NCBI RefSeq assembly: GCF_035083965.1
Contig: NC_089729.1
Span: forward strand, 18,339,964-18,403,963
Reading direction: 5' to 3'
Source of the DNA: Branchiostoma lanceolatum
Taxonomy: Eukaryota > Chordata > Leptocardii > Amphioxiformes > Branchiostomatidae
Length of the DNA stretch: 64,000 nucleotides
Position numbers and translations under genes: made by a program. The notes beneath the pieces were generated by a model, which worked only from the letters and a program-made list of their open reading frames with translations, searched no databases and was not told where the DNA came from. Shown here in pieces: positions 22,779 to 37,300 of this stretch (its first letter is position 1; every line of letters starts with the position of its first letter).

Positions 22779-25378
22779 ATGAATTCCTACTGGAAAGGCG
22801 TTTTGTGTTGCTTGCTTTTACAGGTAAGCTTGTTAGGTGCGCTTGGTTCGTCGCTGTATTTTTCAAACGGGACCCACGTCTGTGAGCTGGACATAGAACG
22901 CTTTGCAGAAGAACAGGAACAATGCCGTCTGATTGCGAACATTTCTTCCGTGTATGCCATCGACGTTTCTCTGAACGATCTACTTTTGGCTGAATTCGAC
23001 TCTGGCATGGTCTTCCGCGATAGCACTGTCGGTGGGAACGACCCAGAAAAGGTTGCTGAAGGAGTGAAGACTTACGGCATTTCGTACGACGGACAATTCG
23101 GCAACTTGTTCCTGACTGACACGGAGAAAAACTGGGTAACTGTGATGGAAGTGTCGACGGGTAAAACCAGCGTACTCGCATATGACGACGTCGAAGAACC
23201 ACGCGGAATCGCACTGCACAAGCACCTTGGGTAAGTTACTTTACCATCTGTACTGTCTGGTGTATCTTCCATATGAATTCAGTGCATCGATAAAAATCAC
23301 CTCCAATTATTCTTGAAAGGCAGTATTACTATCCTGCAGCTGCTTTACAATGAAGGAAGTAGGGGTCATCTGGGAGTGGACTTAAAGTCATTTGGCATCG
23401 GAGGCTAACCACATTTTGCAAGGTGGTCAAGTTGCTTATCTCATTCTGATGTATGTTATATGTTGCATCGTACAAATGTGTACGCATTATAGCAGTACTA
23501 GTTTCCCGGTTTGCACGGCTTAACTATGCATGCATGAATAATTAGACGACCTAACCTTAGTTAAAAAGGTAACTGGCATTATTATTGGACAAAATTAATA
23601 GATCGTGGTGGTTATATCAGATTGTGCTCTTTGATTAAGCGCATCGATTTTTTGGACGAGAATCAGACTCGGAACAGCGGTGTTCGCACTGCATAACACT
23701 TAGTTTATCCGTATGTAAATGACGCTGGATGTTGCCTCCCTTTCATAGATCTGATACCTTCGATGACGTATCTTGTGCTAATGGCATTGCTTTAAATTGG
23801 CCAGAATGTCGACAAAAAGCCCGAGTAACAGTCAACACAGCAAGCTTTTCACGGTCAATTGAAACGTTAGGTATCTCGTGAATATAACGCAAGTGTGGGA
23901 GAACTTTTCAGTCCATGGTTAAAATTAGACGACATTCGACACCATTGCAGTTTAGAATACGCCGAGCGGTGGCGTTGTTGACCAGAGGTAAATATGCAAA
24001 CAAAATGGCGGGCAGCTGACATTCCACAAATTCCAAAGGACGCGCCTGCTTTGCGGCATTACTATATTTTACGACAGGTGGTTATCATGTTGCATATTTT
24101 ACGTCAAGCATATCCTGTTTGTGCTAAAGGCGATCGTAAAGCATAATCTGGCGTGAAATTTTGAATTTCTTCAATTTTTTAAACTCATAGTCACAGTTAG
24201 TTACCATTTTTAGCTTAAAATCTCAAGAGATTGTACCAAGCCGTGAATTTAGTTTTATCTTGATCAGAGCTTTAGCAGTAATTGTTAGCAGTTTTCAGCA
24301 ATTCCGCCAAAAATGGATTCAGTGCTCCTGTGAAGTCATTCTAAAAGATTTTGTAAGGATCACACACAAATGTATACAATATATATAGATTTCATGTAAA
24401 GAGAAGTTGCAAGTAAACATTTACTTATCACTATAGATATGTGTTCTGGACACAATGGGGTCGGCGCCCAGCCGTGGAGCGAGTGACCACAGCCGGTGCC
24501 AACCGCACAACGATCGTCAGCACGGACATCATCCTTCCGACGGGGATTTCAGTGGATGAAGCCACAGACAAGATATACTGGGTAGATGGCGCAAAGGGCA
24601 CGGTCGAGTCCTGCCGAATAACAGGAGAAGGCAGACACGTGAGTAATCGTTTCCATGATTGTAAAATGACATGTTACTTCGTGGGTTACAAAATCAATTG
24701 ACTTTGAATCAGAGGCATCGCAAAAACACTGCATATGAGAAACCAATTCGATAGCTCGTGGCTATTCATTCGTAAAAGTTGGTCAGTCCTCATATTTTTG
24801 GAGACGCATCAGGGGCGAGCCTAAAAGTATAGCTTATGCCCGTTTTGCAAGAATTCTAGGGATTGTAAATGTATGCATGGAATGTTTTAGTTCGTTCTTA
24901 GCTAACAAAACTTCTCGTTTTTCCATGAAGGTGATCTATGAGAGTGCTGGGTCTCAGCCACTCGACATTGTGGTCTACCAAGGATGGCTCTTCTTCTCCG
25001 AGGCGGGAAGGATTGTGCAACTGAACATCACAACTCAACAAGTAGTAACACGCCCAATCGACGGTATTGTGTACAGTCTTGCGGTGGACACAGGCGATGC
25101 TTCTGGAAATCCTTCAGGTAACTGCCATACATGTACATCTCTACTGTAAGTCATTTGAAGCTGGAACCATTAAGCGTTTTTGTGTTTCTTGCAGAAAAGA
25201 TCATTTATCCTAAACATATCAGACAGAGAGGGAACAAACACGCATCTCCTTTTTTTTCTTTCAGCTACGGTGTGTCTTGATTGCGGTGGGTTCTGTGTGA
25301 GGCAGTTTGACACGACGGCAGCGTGCATCTGTGAAGCAGGAAAAACATATCATGAGGATAGCAACATCTGTGTTGAAG
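22779..25378 (+). CDS. Gene B exons 1-4: signal peptide, first YWTD-type propeller segment, EGF-like
   Basis: ATG at 22779 starts [20 protein letters not shown], a clear signal peptide. The four exons run 22779-23230, 24437-24638, 24931-25117 and 25265-25378. LDL-receptor class B (YWTD) signatures include GYVFWTQWG and [10 protein letters not shown]. The block closes with a Cys-rich EGF-like exon ([12 protein letters not shown] ... CICEAGKTY), the usual partner of YWTD propellers in LRP-type proteins. Donors: GTAAGT, GTGAGT, GTAACT, GTTAGT. Confidence 0.85.
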
Positions 25379-28300
25379 GTTAGTGACTTAGCTTTTAATG
25401 CTGTTCAACAGTATACAATTCCCTGCAGTTTTTTTCTTGCTTACAACTTTAACTTTTGTTGTCTTTTGTCAAGGCGAAGACGTCCTTCTCCTAGCGGAGG
25501 GCTCCAGACTTCTTTCTGCGTCGTTGGGTGGATCATTCCCATTTGTCGGTATGTTTTATCTTTTTGTCCAGATAACCTATGAATATGTGAGCCTGGGATG
25601 TATCTTTGCCTGTAAAAACAATGTAAACACGCGATTTAGTTAAATAATACTTAAATTCCACACCAGTCATATCTAAACGAAGGCAATATCTTAGAATATT
25701 TCACTTCACAATGTGTCTGTGCAATTTGCAGCATCTGATCTGATGTAACTTGGGTTTCAGTGACCATGTTCCGATTTTCCATAACTAATTCGAACATGAA
25801 CATATCTATAACTTTAACAGAGTTACCGATACCCGGTGTGGAGTCGCCAGTGGCTGTTGCTTACAACCCCGATGATGAACACCTTTACTGGACAGACCCA
25901 AGGGCAGGGACCATCAGCCGGTATGACTTCAGCAGCCGTGAATCCACAGTGTTGGTGACAAATTTGGATACACCAGGTAAGTGAGTATCGTGCTTTTTTT
26001 TACTGAAACAATAATTAAAACCCAATTCAATAAAAGTCTAAAAACGTATTTTCTGCAAGTTTAAGGTGAATGTAACAATGTAACTAACTATATATATATA
26101 TATATGTCAACAATGTGTTGTAACCGGTTTCCTTGTTGAATTCGCTTTGTACAGATGGATTAGCTATAGACTGGGTGTCGTCCAACATGTACTGGTCCGA
26201 TGCGGGACAGAGACTGATAGAAGTCAGTAAGTTGGATGGATCAGACCGTAAAGCTCTCATTACAACCGGGCTACAGGAGCCGAGGGCTATTGTTGTTCAG
26301 CCATCCATAGGGTAAGGCGAGAAGCAAGTCTTTTAACTTCTTTACTAGTGTGCAAAGAGCACGGTTTATAGTAAAAATTTGAGCTGCTTAAACAGCATTT
26401 TTTAGATAGCTTCATATTTATTTTCGTAAAATGATTAATCCTGAGAATTACAAACGGAATGACAAGGATGTTTTGCACTACGTTGTAAATACGTCCAATA
26501 ACAGAAGTGTTTATATTATACACGTCGGCAGTGTACTAAAGATATAAAGCATTTTTATCAGACTGATGTTCTGGACGGACTGGGGCAAACAGGCGTCCAT
26601 AGAACGTGCCGCCATGGACGGGACGGATCGCCGGGTCATCGTGTCGACAGACCTGGTATGGCCGAATGGTCTCGCCATCGACCTCGCCAACAGTCGCATC
26701 TACTGGACAGACGCCTATCTTAACAAGATTGAAGAAGCCAACCTTGATGGGCACGAAAGACGCATCGTGTACGGAAACAGGTATGAGGTTTCGCCACTTA
26801 CTTTCTGGCATAGTTAAGTATTAAACACTACCATTAATGTCCTACATTCCTTTAGCTTTCGGACACTGTACATACAGTGTGTTGCTATATGTAGAAAACC
26901 CGTTCCCTAGCCTTACGTACCCTTTATCTGTTTGACAGAAGGTCTGCAGGTGGAAATATCATCCATTATCGTTATGGGTTGATGCATTAATTGCTTAGAT
27001 CATGGTGCTTATGTACCCAAGCATTACAATGAGCTACCTTATTGATAATGATGACTATGACAACATTTCCACAGGTACGTCTGGCACCCATTTGATATCG
27101 TGTTAGACGGAACTAATTTATACTGGTCTGATTGGTGGAAGAAGACCATATCAAAAGGAAGTACCAGTGGCATCGACCAACCGACAACATTTGGTGGAGG
27201 AGGGATGCAGAAACCGATGGGCATTGGCATTCGACGAGCAGGGCAACAAACAGGTTGGTAATATGTTGTTGCTTTTTTACTTCGATCCCTTGTCAAAAAT
27301 GGACACTTTCGTTGTGATTGTATTCTTTTGAATTTTATTCTATAGAACCTGTTGATAGTAATGTTTTCCAATATTCCTATAATGCACGTACGGTTATTTT
27401 CTTTCATTCTACCTTTTTGAATATACATGTATACAAATATTGCTAATTTTGTATCAAGGAAACGGTCTCTGTGCCCAGAACAATGGCGGGTGTAGCAACC
27501 TATGTCTCCCGATCCCCACCGACAGGACCTGCGATTGTCCAACAGGAACGGCGATTTCCCCTGACGATGCAACCACTTGTGAAGGAGGTAGGCTATTTTC
27601 TGACAATTGCATAAGACCAGCATCACACAAAAATACTATGTTAAATGGCACCAAATCTTCCATTTAATTATGAAAAGGCTTAAATTACCAAATAGAATCA
27701 ATTATGGTATGGCCTTTTCTATGTGCATCAATTACCTGAAGTTAGAGGGATATGCCAAAATGTCACTTCAAAAGTTAGAGAAAGTTGAGACAGGAATTCA
27801 GGTAAGTACAATGTATATTATTGGTACTTTGTTTCTTCCAGTTACCAGGTGTTCGTCTCTGTTGGCACCTGAACACGGCAGCCTCAGCTACTGCCTCAAT
27901 GTAGAGGGCAACAGCTGCCACTTCCAATGCCAAGTCGGCTACAGTATTATCGGCTCAGCTCAACTTACATGCCAGAGCGATGGAAACTGGGACTTCGAAT
28001 CTCCGTTGTGTGAAAGTAAGTTGCTCCCCAATGATTCTGGTTACATTTAATTTCGTTCATTGGACCCATTTTGAGGTAACATGTGTATTACATGAAAAGG
28101 CAAATCAATTGATATTTTGTTTATTGTAGCAGATATTGGGATGGAAAATAGTTGCTGATCGTCGTTTCTGGCACACAACCATCCCGAAGAAACATGATTC
28201 ATTATTTTCCCTGACAGGAAGAAAATGCCCGCCTCCAGCGACCGATACTGGTCAACAACTGACCTGTGCTACTACTGACGTGCACTATTACGGTACGAGA

Positions 28301-31300
28301 TGTACCGTTTCCTGTCAGGTCGGATATCGGCCCTCTGGGGAAGACCAGGGCATTATCTGTGAATCTGACGGCAGTTGGTCTACATCGGACCTCGATTGCA
28401 CAAGTATGTCTCTGATGATCCTCTATACTTGAACTGGATTCATCTTCACATTGCCTCACCCTCATCTTGGGGTCCTGTCTGTAGCCCTCTGTATACAGTC
28501 TGACTGTGTCCTACCTATACTGTCCCCTATGTAGTCTTCGAATCTCCTATCTGCTACTGGTGCCACAGGTCCTTGCTTGCAAGAATTGGGGTACTTGGAC
28601 TAAAAGAATTTTGAAATACGGTGATTTATGGCATCCGCCCCTATTTCACACAGAAGCAATATAACAGACAAAAACGCTTGCCTCTCCTCATTCACAGTTG
28701 TGACTTGTCTGCCTCTCACTGTCCCAAGTCATGGAGGGATTTCACCTAGCACATGCACAACATCCGCAACCTATGGCGATGTTTGCGGCTATTCCTGTGC
28801 TGAAGGCTATGCTGTAGAAGGTCCTTTATCTGCGACGTGTTTGCAAACTGGAGGATGGGATGTAGACGGAGGTCTGGTAGCATGTAGAGGTGAGCATCTT
28901 AATAGATGCAAAATATGTGCCCAAATATTTTACGACATCTGAAACTCTAAATCTGGAAACCATAGTAATGAAGAATATTCATTTCACGATTTCTCGCTAT
29001 TTTGTGTGATGGTTTATAATGCTCTATGTTACGTTCCTTACATATACGTATTCTACATCAATTTTCAGACATTGCTCCACCAGACTTTAACAACACATGC
29101 AAAACCGAAGACGTGCCTGTGACCGCTACGTACGGAAAGACGTCGGCAGCTGTCGACCTAAGCTCCCTTGGAATTGCAGCCAACGACAACTCGGGCGAAC
29201 CCCCTGACGTCACCGTCTCAGAACAAATGGAGGAGTATCCTCCTGGAACTCATTCTGTCTCGTTTTCAGCGACGGATCGTCAGGGGAACGAGAGGCAATG
29301 CCAGATTCGCATTGTTGTAACAGGTAAAGTATTGCCAACTTTGTTCCTTCTCTTAAAGTGTGTATGTCTTTGTACTGCTGCAAACATGCTAAATTTTGTT
29401 TAAAATGTATAAATAGTCCCATTACCTTTAGAGGACGTAGGGGCAGTGGATTATTGTCTCCTTCCACCGCCTTTTACGTTCCCAACTGAAGTCAGGTACC
29501 CATTTATACACCTGGGTGGAGTGAGGAAAGCGCCTTTCCCAGGGGCACAATATCGATGGCAAGCTAGCGTATTCGAACCCGGGACCTACGGGTTCTGAGC
29601 CAAATACCCTAACCATCACGCCAACACGACGCCGCTAAATTGTTTAACGTGCACAAATACTTTCGAGTGAAGTTAGCATTCTTCGAGATTGTTTCCTTAC
29701 AACTAAAAGAATGTGATTTCAATGTGTTTATTTCAGTGAACAGGTGCGGTTCTCCCACAACACCTGACCATGGCACGGTGGCGGGTACGTGCCAAACGCA
29801 CCTGGGGAGTAGCTGTGACGTGGTGTGTGATCCCGGGTACATGGTCGCACGGAAAACGTCACCTGTTATGACCTGCGAGGATCAAGACGGTGTCTTATCC
29901 TGGGTGGGCAATGCCTCATGCGTCGGTAAGTTCTGTGATATTTGTTGCTCTTCATATTACTGTAGCATACCTACATGTACACCAGTGTTATCGGCGGTTT
30001 TAGATTCATTATGAGAAGACATTTCATGCGATGATATGTAACCAAATGTATGTAATTCTAAAATGTTCTATCCTTTATTCTACTCTCTGCGTATATCAGA
30101 GGTGACCTGCCCTCCATTGTCCGTGGATGATGCTGCTGGTATCTCGTACCCTGACTGCGAGACGGGAGAAGAACAGCCAGTAGGCACAGTCTGTGCGCTC
30201 GCCTGCGATAGCGAATATCACATCGCCGCACCCGGATCCTCACCCAGTATGACATGCCTGCCGTCTGGATCGTGGGATGGGAACTTCACCTGTATTGGTA
30301 AGATGTTCTTCATTAAAGCATACCTTCATATAAGTAATGGAACATAACGTTACATAGCTTTATGTATTACTTATTAGTATCGTGATGTGTTGTAGCCTCT
30401 ACCAGGCCCCGCGGATCGCTGGGAAATACAGTGAATTGTATGAAGGGAGTCGTCTACGCAGAAAGGGTACAATCTGAAACTCTCGATGGCCAAATTCCCC
30501 CGGCATATGTTCTCTCTATAGCCTGCGCGGTTAATCTGGTGCAGACAAATGTGTTGTCTGTTTTCCTCTTTCCTGATAAAGCACTTCTAACTCGCAATCC
30601 ATATTCATCTGAAACATTCAGGTAAGATATACATATACTGTCTTTGCAGGGCCGACCTGTCCTGGGCTGACGCCACCATTGTACGGGCATGTGAGTCCGG
30701 CTTCCTGCACAAACACCAGCAGGTTCAGGGAGGTGTGCGAGTTTCAGTGCGAGGAGGGTTATCGTCTGAACGTGCCCTCCAGAGCTACCTGTACGGCTGA
30801 TGGAGCATGGCTGCCCGATGTGACCCCCGGCTGCTTCGGTGAGTGGGTTTGTTTCTTTTTCATCAAAACCTCATATTTTTCAAAAGGCATAATAAAGAAA
30901 TTTAGCGTTCCTCATCAAATCTAACAACAAACCAATCCGACCACTTGTGCTGATTTATGCGGATTTGAATATCATAATCATAATCACTACCATAACATAT
31001 AGTTTTCCCCATGTAATCCGTCTCAAATTTGTCCTGCTAATTTATTTCATATCGTTTCCAAATAGTTTTATCCTGCTTATACGATTTTCTTCGAATTCTG
31101 TTCTCTGTCAGATGTGACTGCACCCACGTTTGGAGAGACCTGTCCAGCGGAGACCATACAGGTTATCCAAGACCCCTGCCGCAACCAAGCTATTGTCACA
31201 TGGACAGCACCCACCTTTCGGGACAACAGTGGATCTGTTACTGTGGAAATACATGCGGACTCGTCACCCGCTACATTTGCTGTTGGAACACACCAGCTTC

Positions 31301-34300
31301 GTTACAAGGCGACAGACCCGTCTGGCAACACGGAGGAGTGTGTCGTTACAGTCCAAGTTCAAGGTCAGAAGCGATCTATAACTTAAATAAAGCATAATTC
31401 ACTGTACACACACTAATACTGAGGGTGACTGCAAAGTGGATTAAAAAAGACTGGTTGAATGCTTTTCCAATATGCATCCATTAACTAACTAACATGTATT
31501 GTTTCATAGTAAAGCATATTATGTATACGTCACTTATGATGTTCATGTATCCCATTTTAGGAGTAACCTGTGTGATGCCAAGCAGTCCTCTGAATGGGGT
31601 TCTTATGAGCCTAAGCTGCAGTAATCACTTGGGTTCAGTAGCCGAGTACCAATGTCATGAAGGGTTTAGTCTGGTAGGATCTTCTGTGAGAGAGTGTCAG
31701 GCAGACGGGCGGTGGAGTGGGGAACAGACACGATGTGAAGGTATGTATTCAATCATTACTTATAGACATCTCTGTCATGCAATGTGAATTTAATATAAAA
31801 AGTAACTTAAGCTTCTTATATATTTCTTCTTATATATTTCTTATATATTTATATATATGAGCGCCTACACAGAAAGCTGTGTAAGATCCTTGTTATGAAC
31901 AGGGGAATATTAGGTAAGTCCAATTTGTAAATGATAGTATGTGTTTCTTTGCCTTTGACAGCGAATACCTGCACACCCCTCCAACTACCAGACCATGGTG
32001 AGTTCCGGCCGTCCGCATGTGCAGAAGGTGACGTGTTATTCAACACGCAATGCAGTTTGACGTGTGAATGGGCTTTCGAACTTCGTGGAGCAGAGGATTC
32101 TTCAACGCTGTGTCGCGCAGATGGGACATGGTCTCTTGACATGACAGACGCCACCTGTGAAGGTGTGTCAGTTTTTTCAAAAGCCTAATGTATTCTAAAG
32201 ATGTCCGAAACTAGAAAAGAGTTTCATGTACTTCTCGATTTGAGGTGGCCGCTGAGCGAACCTACAAAAGCTAGCTCTAACAATACTAAACCATGAATGG
32301 TAAGTGGTAAGAAACATCTACCAACATCCTGTTGTTCCTGATCACTTAAACGTATACTAAACGTATACAACAATTTTTTTGCGTGTATATTTCTAGAAAT
32401 ACCTCCTCCTGGCTTCGGCTCTACTTGCCCAGCAGATATGACCTTCCCAACTGATAATGGAAGACCTACCGCTCACGTGATATGGGCTATGCCTGAAGCT
32501 GTGAATGGGCATGGTGAGATCTCTTTGTTACATTTTAGGTTGTTTTAACAGGTGATCATAACGTAACCAACATTTAAAAAAAATCAATAACTAACCAATG
32601 CGACAGCAGTGTAAAACGTAATACTTCAGAATCTGACAAGTTTTTATTTGATTTGTACAGTATTTTGACAAACTAAAGAAAGGAACTGCAATGTGGTACA
32701 TATATGAATGTATGAACCAGAATACATGTTGTGCTGTTTGTACACAATTGATCATTAACTGGAAATGTATGAATACATACTTTTAATCAAAATCATACGT
32801 GTGTTTGTCATTAAGGTACAACATTGCACGTGGATGTCAGTCCTGCCGGCACAGCACCGCCACAGGAATTTGCGTCTGGGGTCCATACCATACGTTACAA
32901 CGCCAGGGACTATCTTGGGAGGACGGCTGAGTGCAGCTTTACTGTGACTGTTCAAGGTATTTATACTTTGTCATGTCCCTCTGGAAAAGGACGTGACAAA
33001 ATTTTCATGCTATATGTAAACTGGAAACACTTAAATGCAAGCTGGGCTAATAAATGACTACCATGTATGATGTTGATCACCATGTACGATATTTTGTCCA
33101 TAGACGTAATCAGATTCAGAAAAATTAACATTGCAGCAATGACACAGCTACTGACTTCAACTTTATGATATCCTACCTACCTATAGTCCTTTGACCTGCA
33201 GATCGTTACATTTGAGGGGCCAAGGTAGACATGAAGATAGAAAACTGTCTCCGGGCACGTCCTTCGGCAGATCTAAAATGACCAGCAATAAACTTATGTG
33301 CTGTCAATCGTAACACATTCCTATCTTAAACCTTTTTTAGACCACGAGTCGCCCGTTGCAACATACTGTCCACGGTCAACAACCATCTACGACGCAGAAG
33401 GAACGCTGACGTACAGCAGACCAAGCTGGGAGGACAACGTAGCTGTGGTGTCCCACACATGTGATCCTGAACCCAACACCAACCACGCTTTTGGTGAGAA
33501 GACCGTGACATGTGAAGCATACGACGCCACAGGGAATGAAGGAGAGTGTGTGTTTACAATCAACATCCAAGGTATGATCTATGTCCATCGAATCAGAATG
33601 CTATCCTATTTTTGTGTTAAACTTCAAGTTTTTTAAAAAGAACTACATGAATGCACGATTGTGTCATACCATGCTAGTGTACACCGTAAACACATATATA
33701 GAACTGAATTTGGTAGTACACCTGGTATAGTATGGGCTGTATTTTGACGGGTAAATGTAATTTGTACTGTGATAACTTGAGTCAACTCGTCACCACCGTA
33801 TGCAGTATGATATAGACGTGTAGAAGTATTTAGTATTGTGGTGTTTACTGCCTACTGTTTGAGTGTTTCTGTACTCTTTTGTTAGTTATTAAGTCATATA
33901 ATTCAAACTCGGTCGTTGCGACCAAAAGGGCTGATCTAGCTATAGATTACATTGTGCTTGATCGATATGTTTCTTTTTCTTTTTTTGTGCTAGGAAATCC
34001 ATGTCATCCGCTTGAAGCTCCTGATCAAGGAGGTGTCTCATGCGACAACTTCCTGTCAGGGACCACGTGCTCCTTGTTTTGCCAGGAGGGTTTTTCATTC
34101 GCCACGCCACCGAATGATGTCTACATATGCCTAAACGGAGGGCTCTGGGCTCCATCACCGCCTAGAAATATGAAGTGCTCCAGTAAGTAGTATAAAAAAC
34201 ATTGCACATTTCTTATAGATTACTATTGGCACCATATTACGCTTTACATAAAACATCCTTTTATAGTAAGCAAACTTATTAGATATTAATGACATTATGC

Positions 34301-37300
34301 TATTGCCTAATAAAAAAATATGTGTTCCTGTTTCAGGTTTATATTACAGTAGAGAGGTCAGAAGATACGGGTACCTGACGTTTTATCACTTTAGTGGAGA
34401 CTGTGATTCGAAAGAAACCCAAAACGAAATCAAGCAACAATTCGTGGACAACCTAATGAATTCAGTTGTCGGAGCGAGTATTTGCTCTTCAGGCTCATGC
34501 ACCATCGATAACGTCAACGTTATTTGTAGACAGGACAGGCGTAAAAGACAGTCGGAACATGAGGGTGAACGATTCGAACGAGGCATATTTGATGGCAGCT
34601 TCAATGTTGAATTTACAATCATTGTGAGCTTGAACCAGACAAACGAGAATACAATACAAGATGAAGTTGATCCCGTTTCCACGTTAACCGAAAGCATAGA
34701 GACATTATCAAGTTTTGTTCGGGATATGGTAGAATCGGGTAACTTTACCCTCCGTGTTTGGTGGGACGAGGTACAGGCAGACTCACTGCATGTGGGACCA
34801 GCGGAGACCACGTGCGACGACGGCTACGTCAAGAGGGGAAACAGCACATGTGGTATGTTTAACTAATTAACGTGAAGTCAGTTATCTGTGATAATCATTT
34901 ACCACTTTAATTAAACATCATATATTAAATATGCAGGATTAATTTGCATACAATCACTTAGCGAAATAAACTATTTCAATGTACTCGATAGTCGACGGAT
35001 GAAATTAATGATAACAAGTTTATTACAAATACAAGCCCTAAAGTAAATTATAAGTAGATATAAGAAAGATATAATAATGAGACAAACAACTATATCAAGA
35101 GCTTTCCTACAATGTACTACGCTCTGGAATTTACATCGTGTTAGCTTTGTTGGGTTAACCCTATCCAGACTGGGGGGGGGGGGGGGGGGGGCTAAAAGTG
35201 CCCGCGGCAACTTTGACATCGTATTACTGCCAAACGATGTATGCTACGACTACCAAACTTGGTGACTTTTCCTAAAATTTTGTTGGGAACAATTTTATAC
35301 TAATGGTTAAAGTTTATCATTTTTCATGTTGCCATGGCAACGGGTTTCTGACAGGCATTTTATGCAAAAATCATTAATTTTTTGAAAACAATGATATTTC
35401 TCAGGTTTTCTTGCACAACTACACTAGTTTTCCTACATGTATAACATTATATGTAATTAAATGTAACTTTCCTGATTTAATATTCATAATTTATGCTAAT
35501 TTGATGACGTAATCAGTCAAAATCCAAGATGGCGGACTATATCACTATTTCAGGTATCAGCAGGCTTTTTTGCCTTTAAAATCGTCAATACCTGACATTT
35601 TCTTTATCAGAAACATTTAGATTAACGTTTCTAGTCTATTTTCAGTGTCCTTTGGGGTCATAAGTGGAAAAAAAGGATTTTTAAAAATTTCAAAATTGCC
35701 GATCCAAGATGGCGGATCCCAAGGGATCGCTAACAACACATGACGTCACTCTATGGCGTCATTTTGACGTCAACGTACTTACCATTGACGTTGTATGCCT
35801 TGCATACCTTAAAATGAATAATACAAACCGTTTTGTTTAATACCTTTAGATATTACGGGAATTCCCTATTTAGCCAATAAAATCACATCGATGACGTCAT
35901 AATTACGTCATATTACGTCATAACGTCACCAAAATTACAGGAATTATAAAACTTGACGTGAATATCACTCCCTGCAAATTTGGTGATGATACATCATACC
36001 GTTCGGAAATTATGAGGGGGGGGGGCGAATCAGCCCCCCCCCCCAGTCCCAGATATACCAAAAAAGCCCAGTCTGGATAGGGTTAAAGATGTCAATCATC
36101 TATGGATAGCTATCGTCGATTCAAATAAGTTTGATAAATAATAGCAGGATTGTTGCATGTTTCTGACCCCAGATTCTTTTTTTTGTACCTACCAAATCTC
36201 AGCTTTTCATCGATTTATGCAGAAATAACTTCGGCATATTTGTTTTAATACTACAGTTGCCTGTCCTGTGGGGTCACTGTTCAACACCACAACGAAGCAA
36301 TGCGAGGAGTGTGACGCAGGCACCTACCAGGACGGGGAGGCACAGACGGAGTGCTTTCTGTGCCCAAACGAGCAGACAACACTTATGAAAGGCGCTCACA
36401 ATGTCAAAATGTGTCTAAGTGCGTTGCATTGTTATGAATATATATATATTCCTGTTTTTTCTCCTTCCAGATTTGATTTGAAGCACATTTTATAGACCTA
36501 TAATAAGACAATAAGAACAAAGTTAGGGGAAAAAACTATTGCTACGGTGGCGATTGAATGTTTATTGTAAATGGCGTTCACAAGTCGAATAATCTTTTGT
36601 TAGTCAGAGAGCCAAGACAGCAGCTTATGATCGGTCTGTACTGTGAACCGCCGTCGGTATAGGTAGCATTTGAATTACCTTTGTTACAAAGACAATCCCA
36701 TAACATTCCAGAGATACATTTGTGGAATTCTCGGAATATCTATATGAATAACTAGCCACATGATGCAGTGTTCGGGTGGCTCCTGAAACGCCGCCAAAAA
36801 GTAAAGATGATTGTTTGAAAAGAAAAGACTAAGACATGTGCTTGAAGTTCTGACTGCAAGTTCACAAATTGCTGTATTTGTCTAGGTGATGATCTTGGAA
36901 ATGACGTCATCATTAAGATATTGGGGACACTATGCGCTTTGTTCGCCATCCTTGCGACAGTTTTGTGGTGCATCCCGACAAGGTAACACGTGATGTGCTT
37001 TCAAAGATATCATTGATATATAAAACTTTCAAGTTAGGTCCCCTATTTAGTATCAAAACATTCAAGGGTCCTACGGCCCATCAATTATCTCCAAGCAGAT
37101 CTCCACGGTGCCTGACTGGAGCTTCTCTGGCTAGTTTATACGATCTTGGCATCGTGAAGATCTCCTTGGAGACTAGCTCATTATATGCTTGTATATATGT
37201 GAAAATGACAATTATATCAGTCTGTATCAATAATATTTCAACTAATAGTTTTAGAATATCACCATATACTAAAGAAACACAAGAATCTGTGAAAATTCAA

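Noticed and set aside
35170-35190. G20 homopolymer as a possible sequencing artefact or quadruplex
   Set aside because: Both MITE copies carry G/C runs near their ends, so it is part of the element; length may still be inaccurate.
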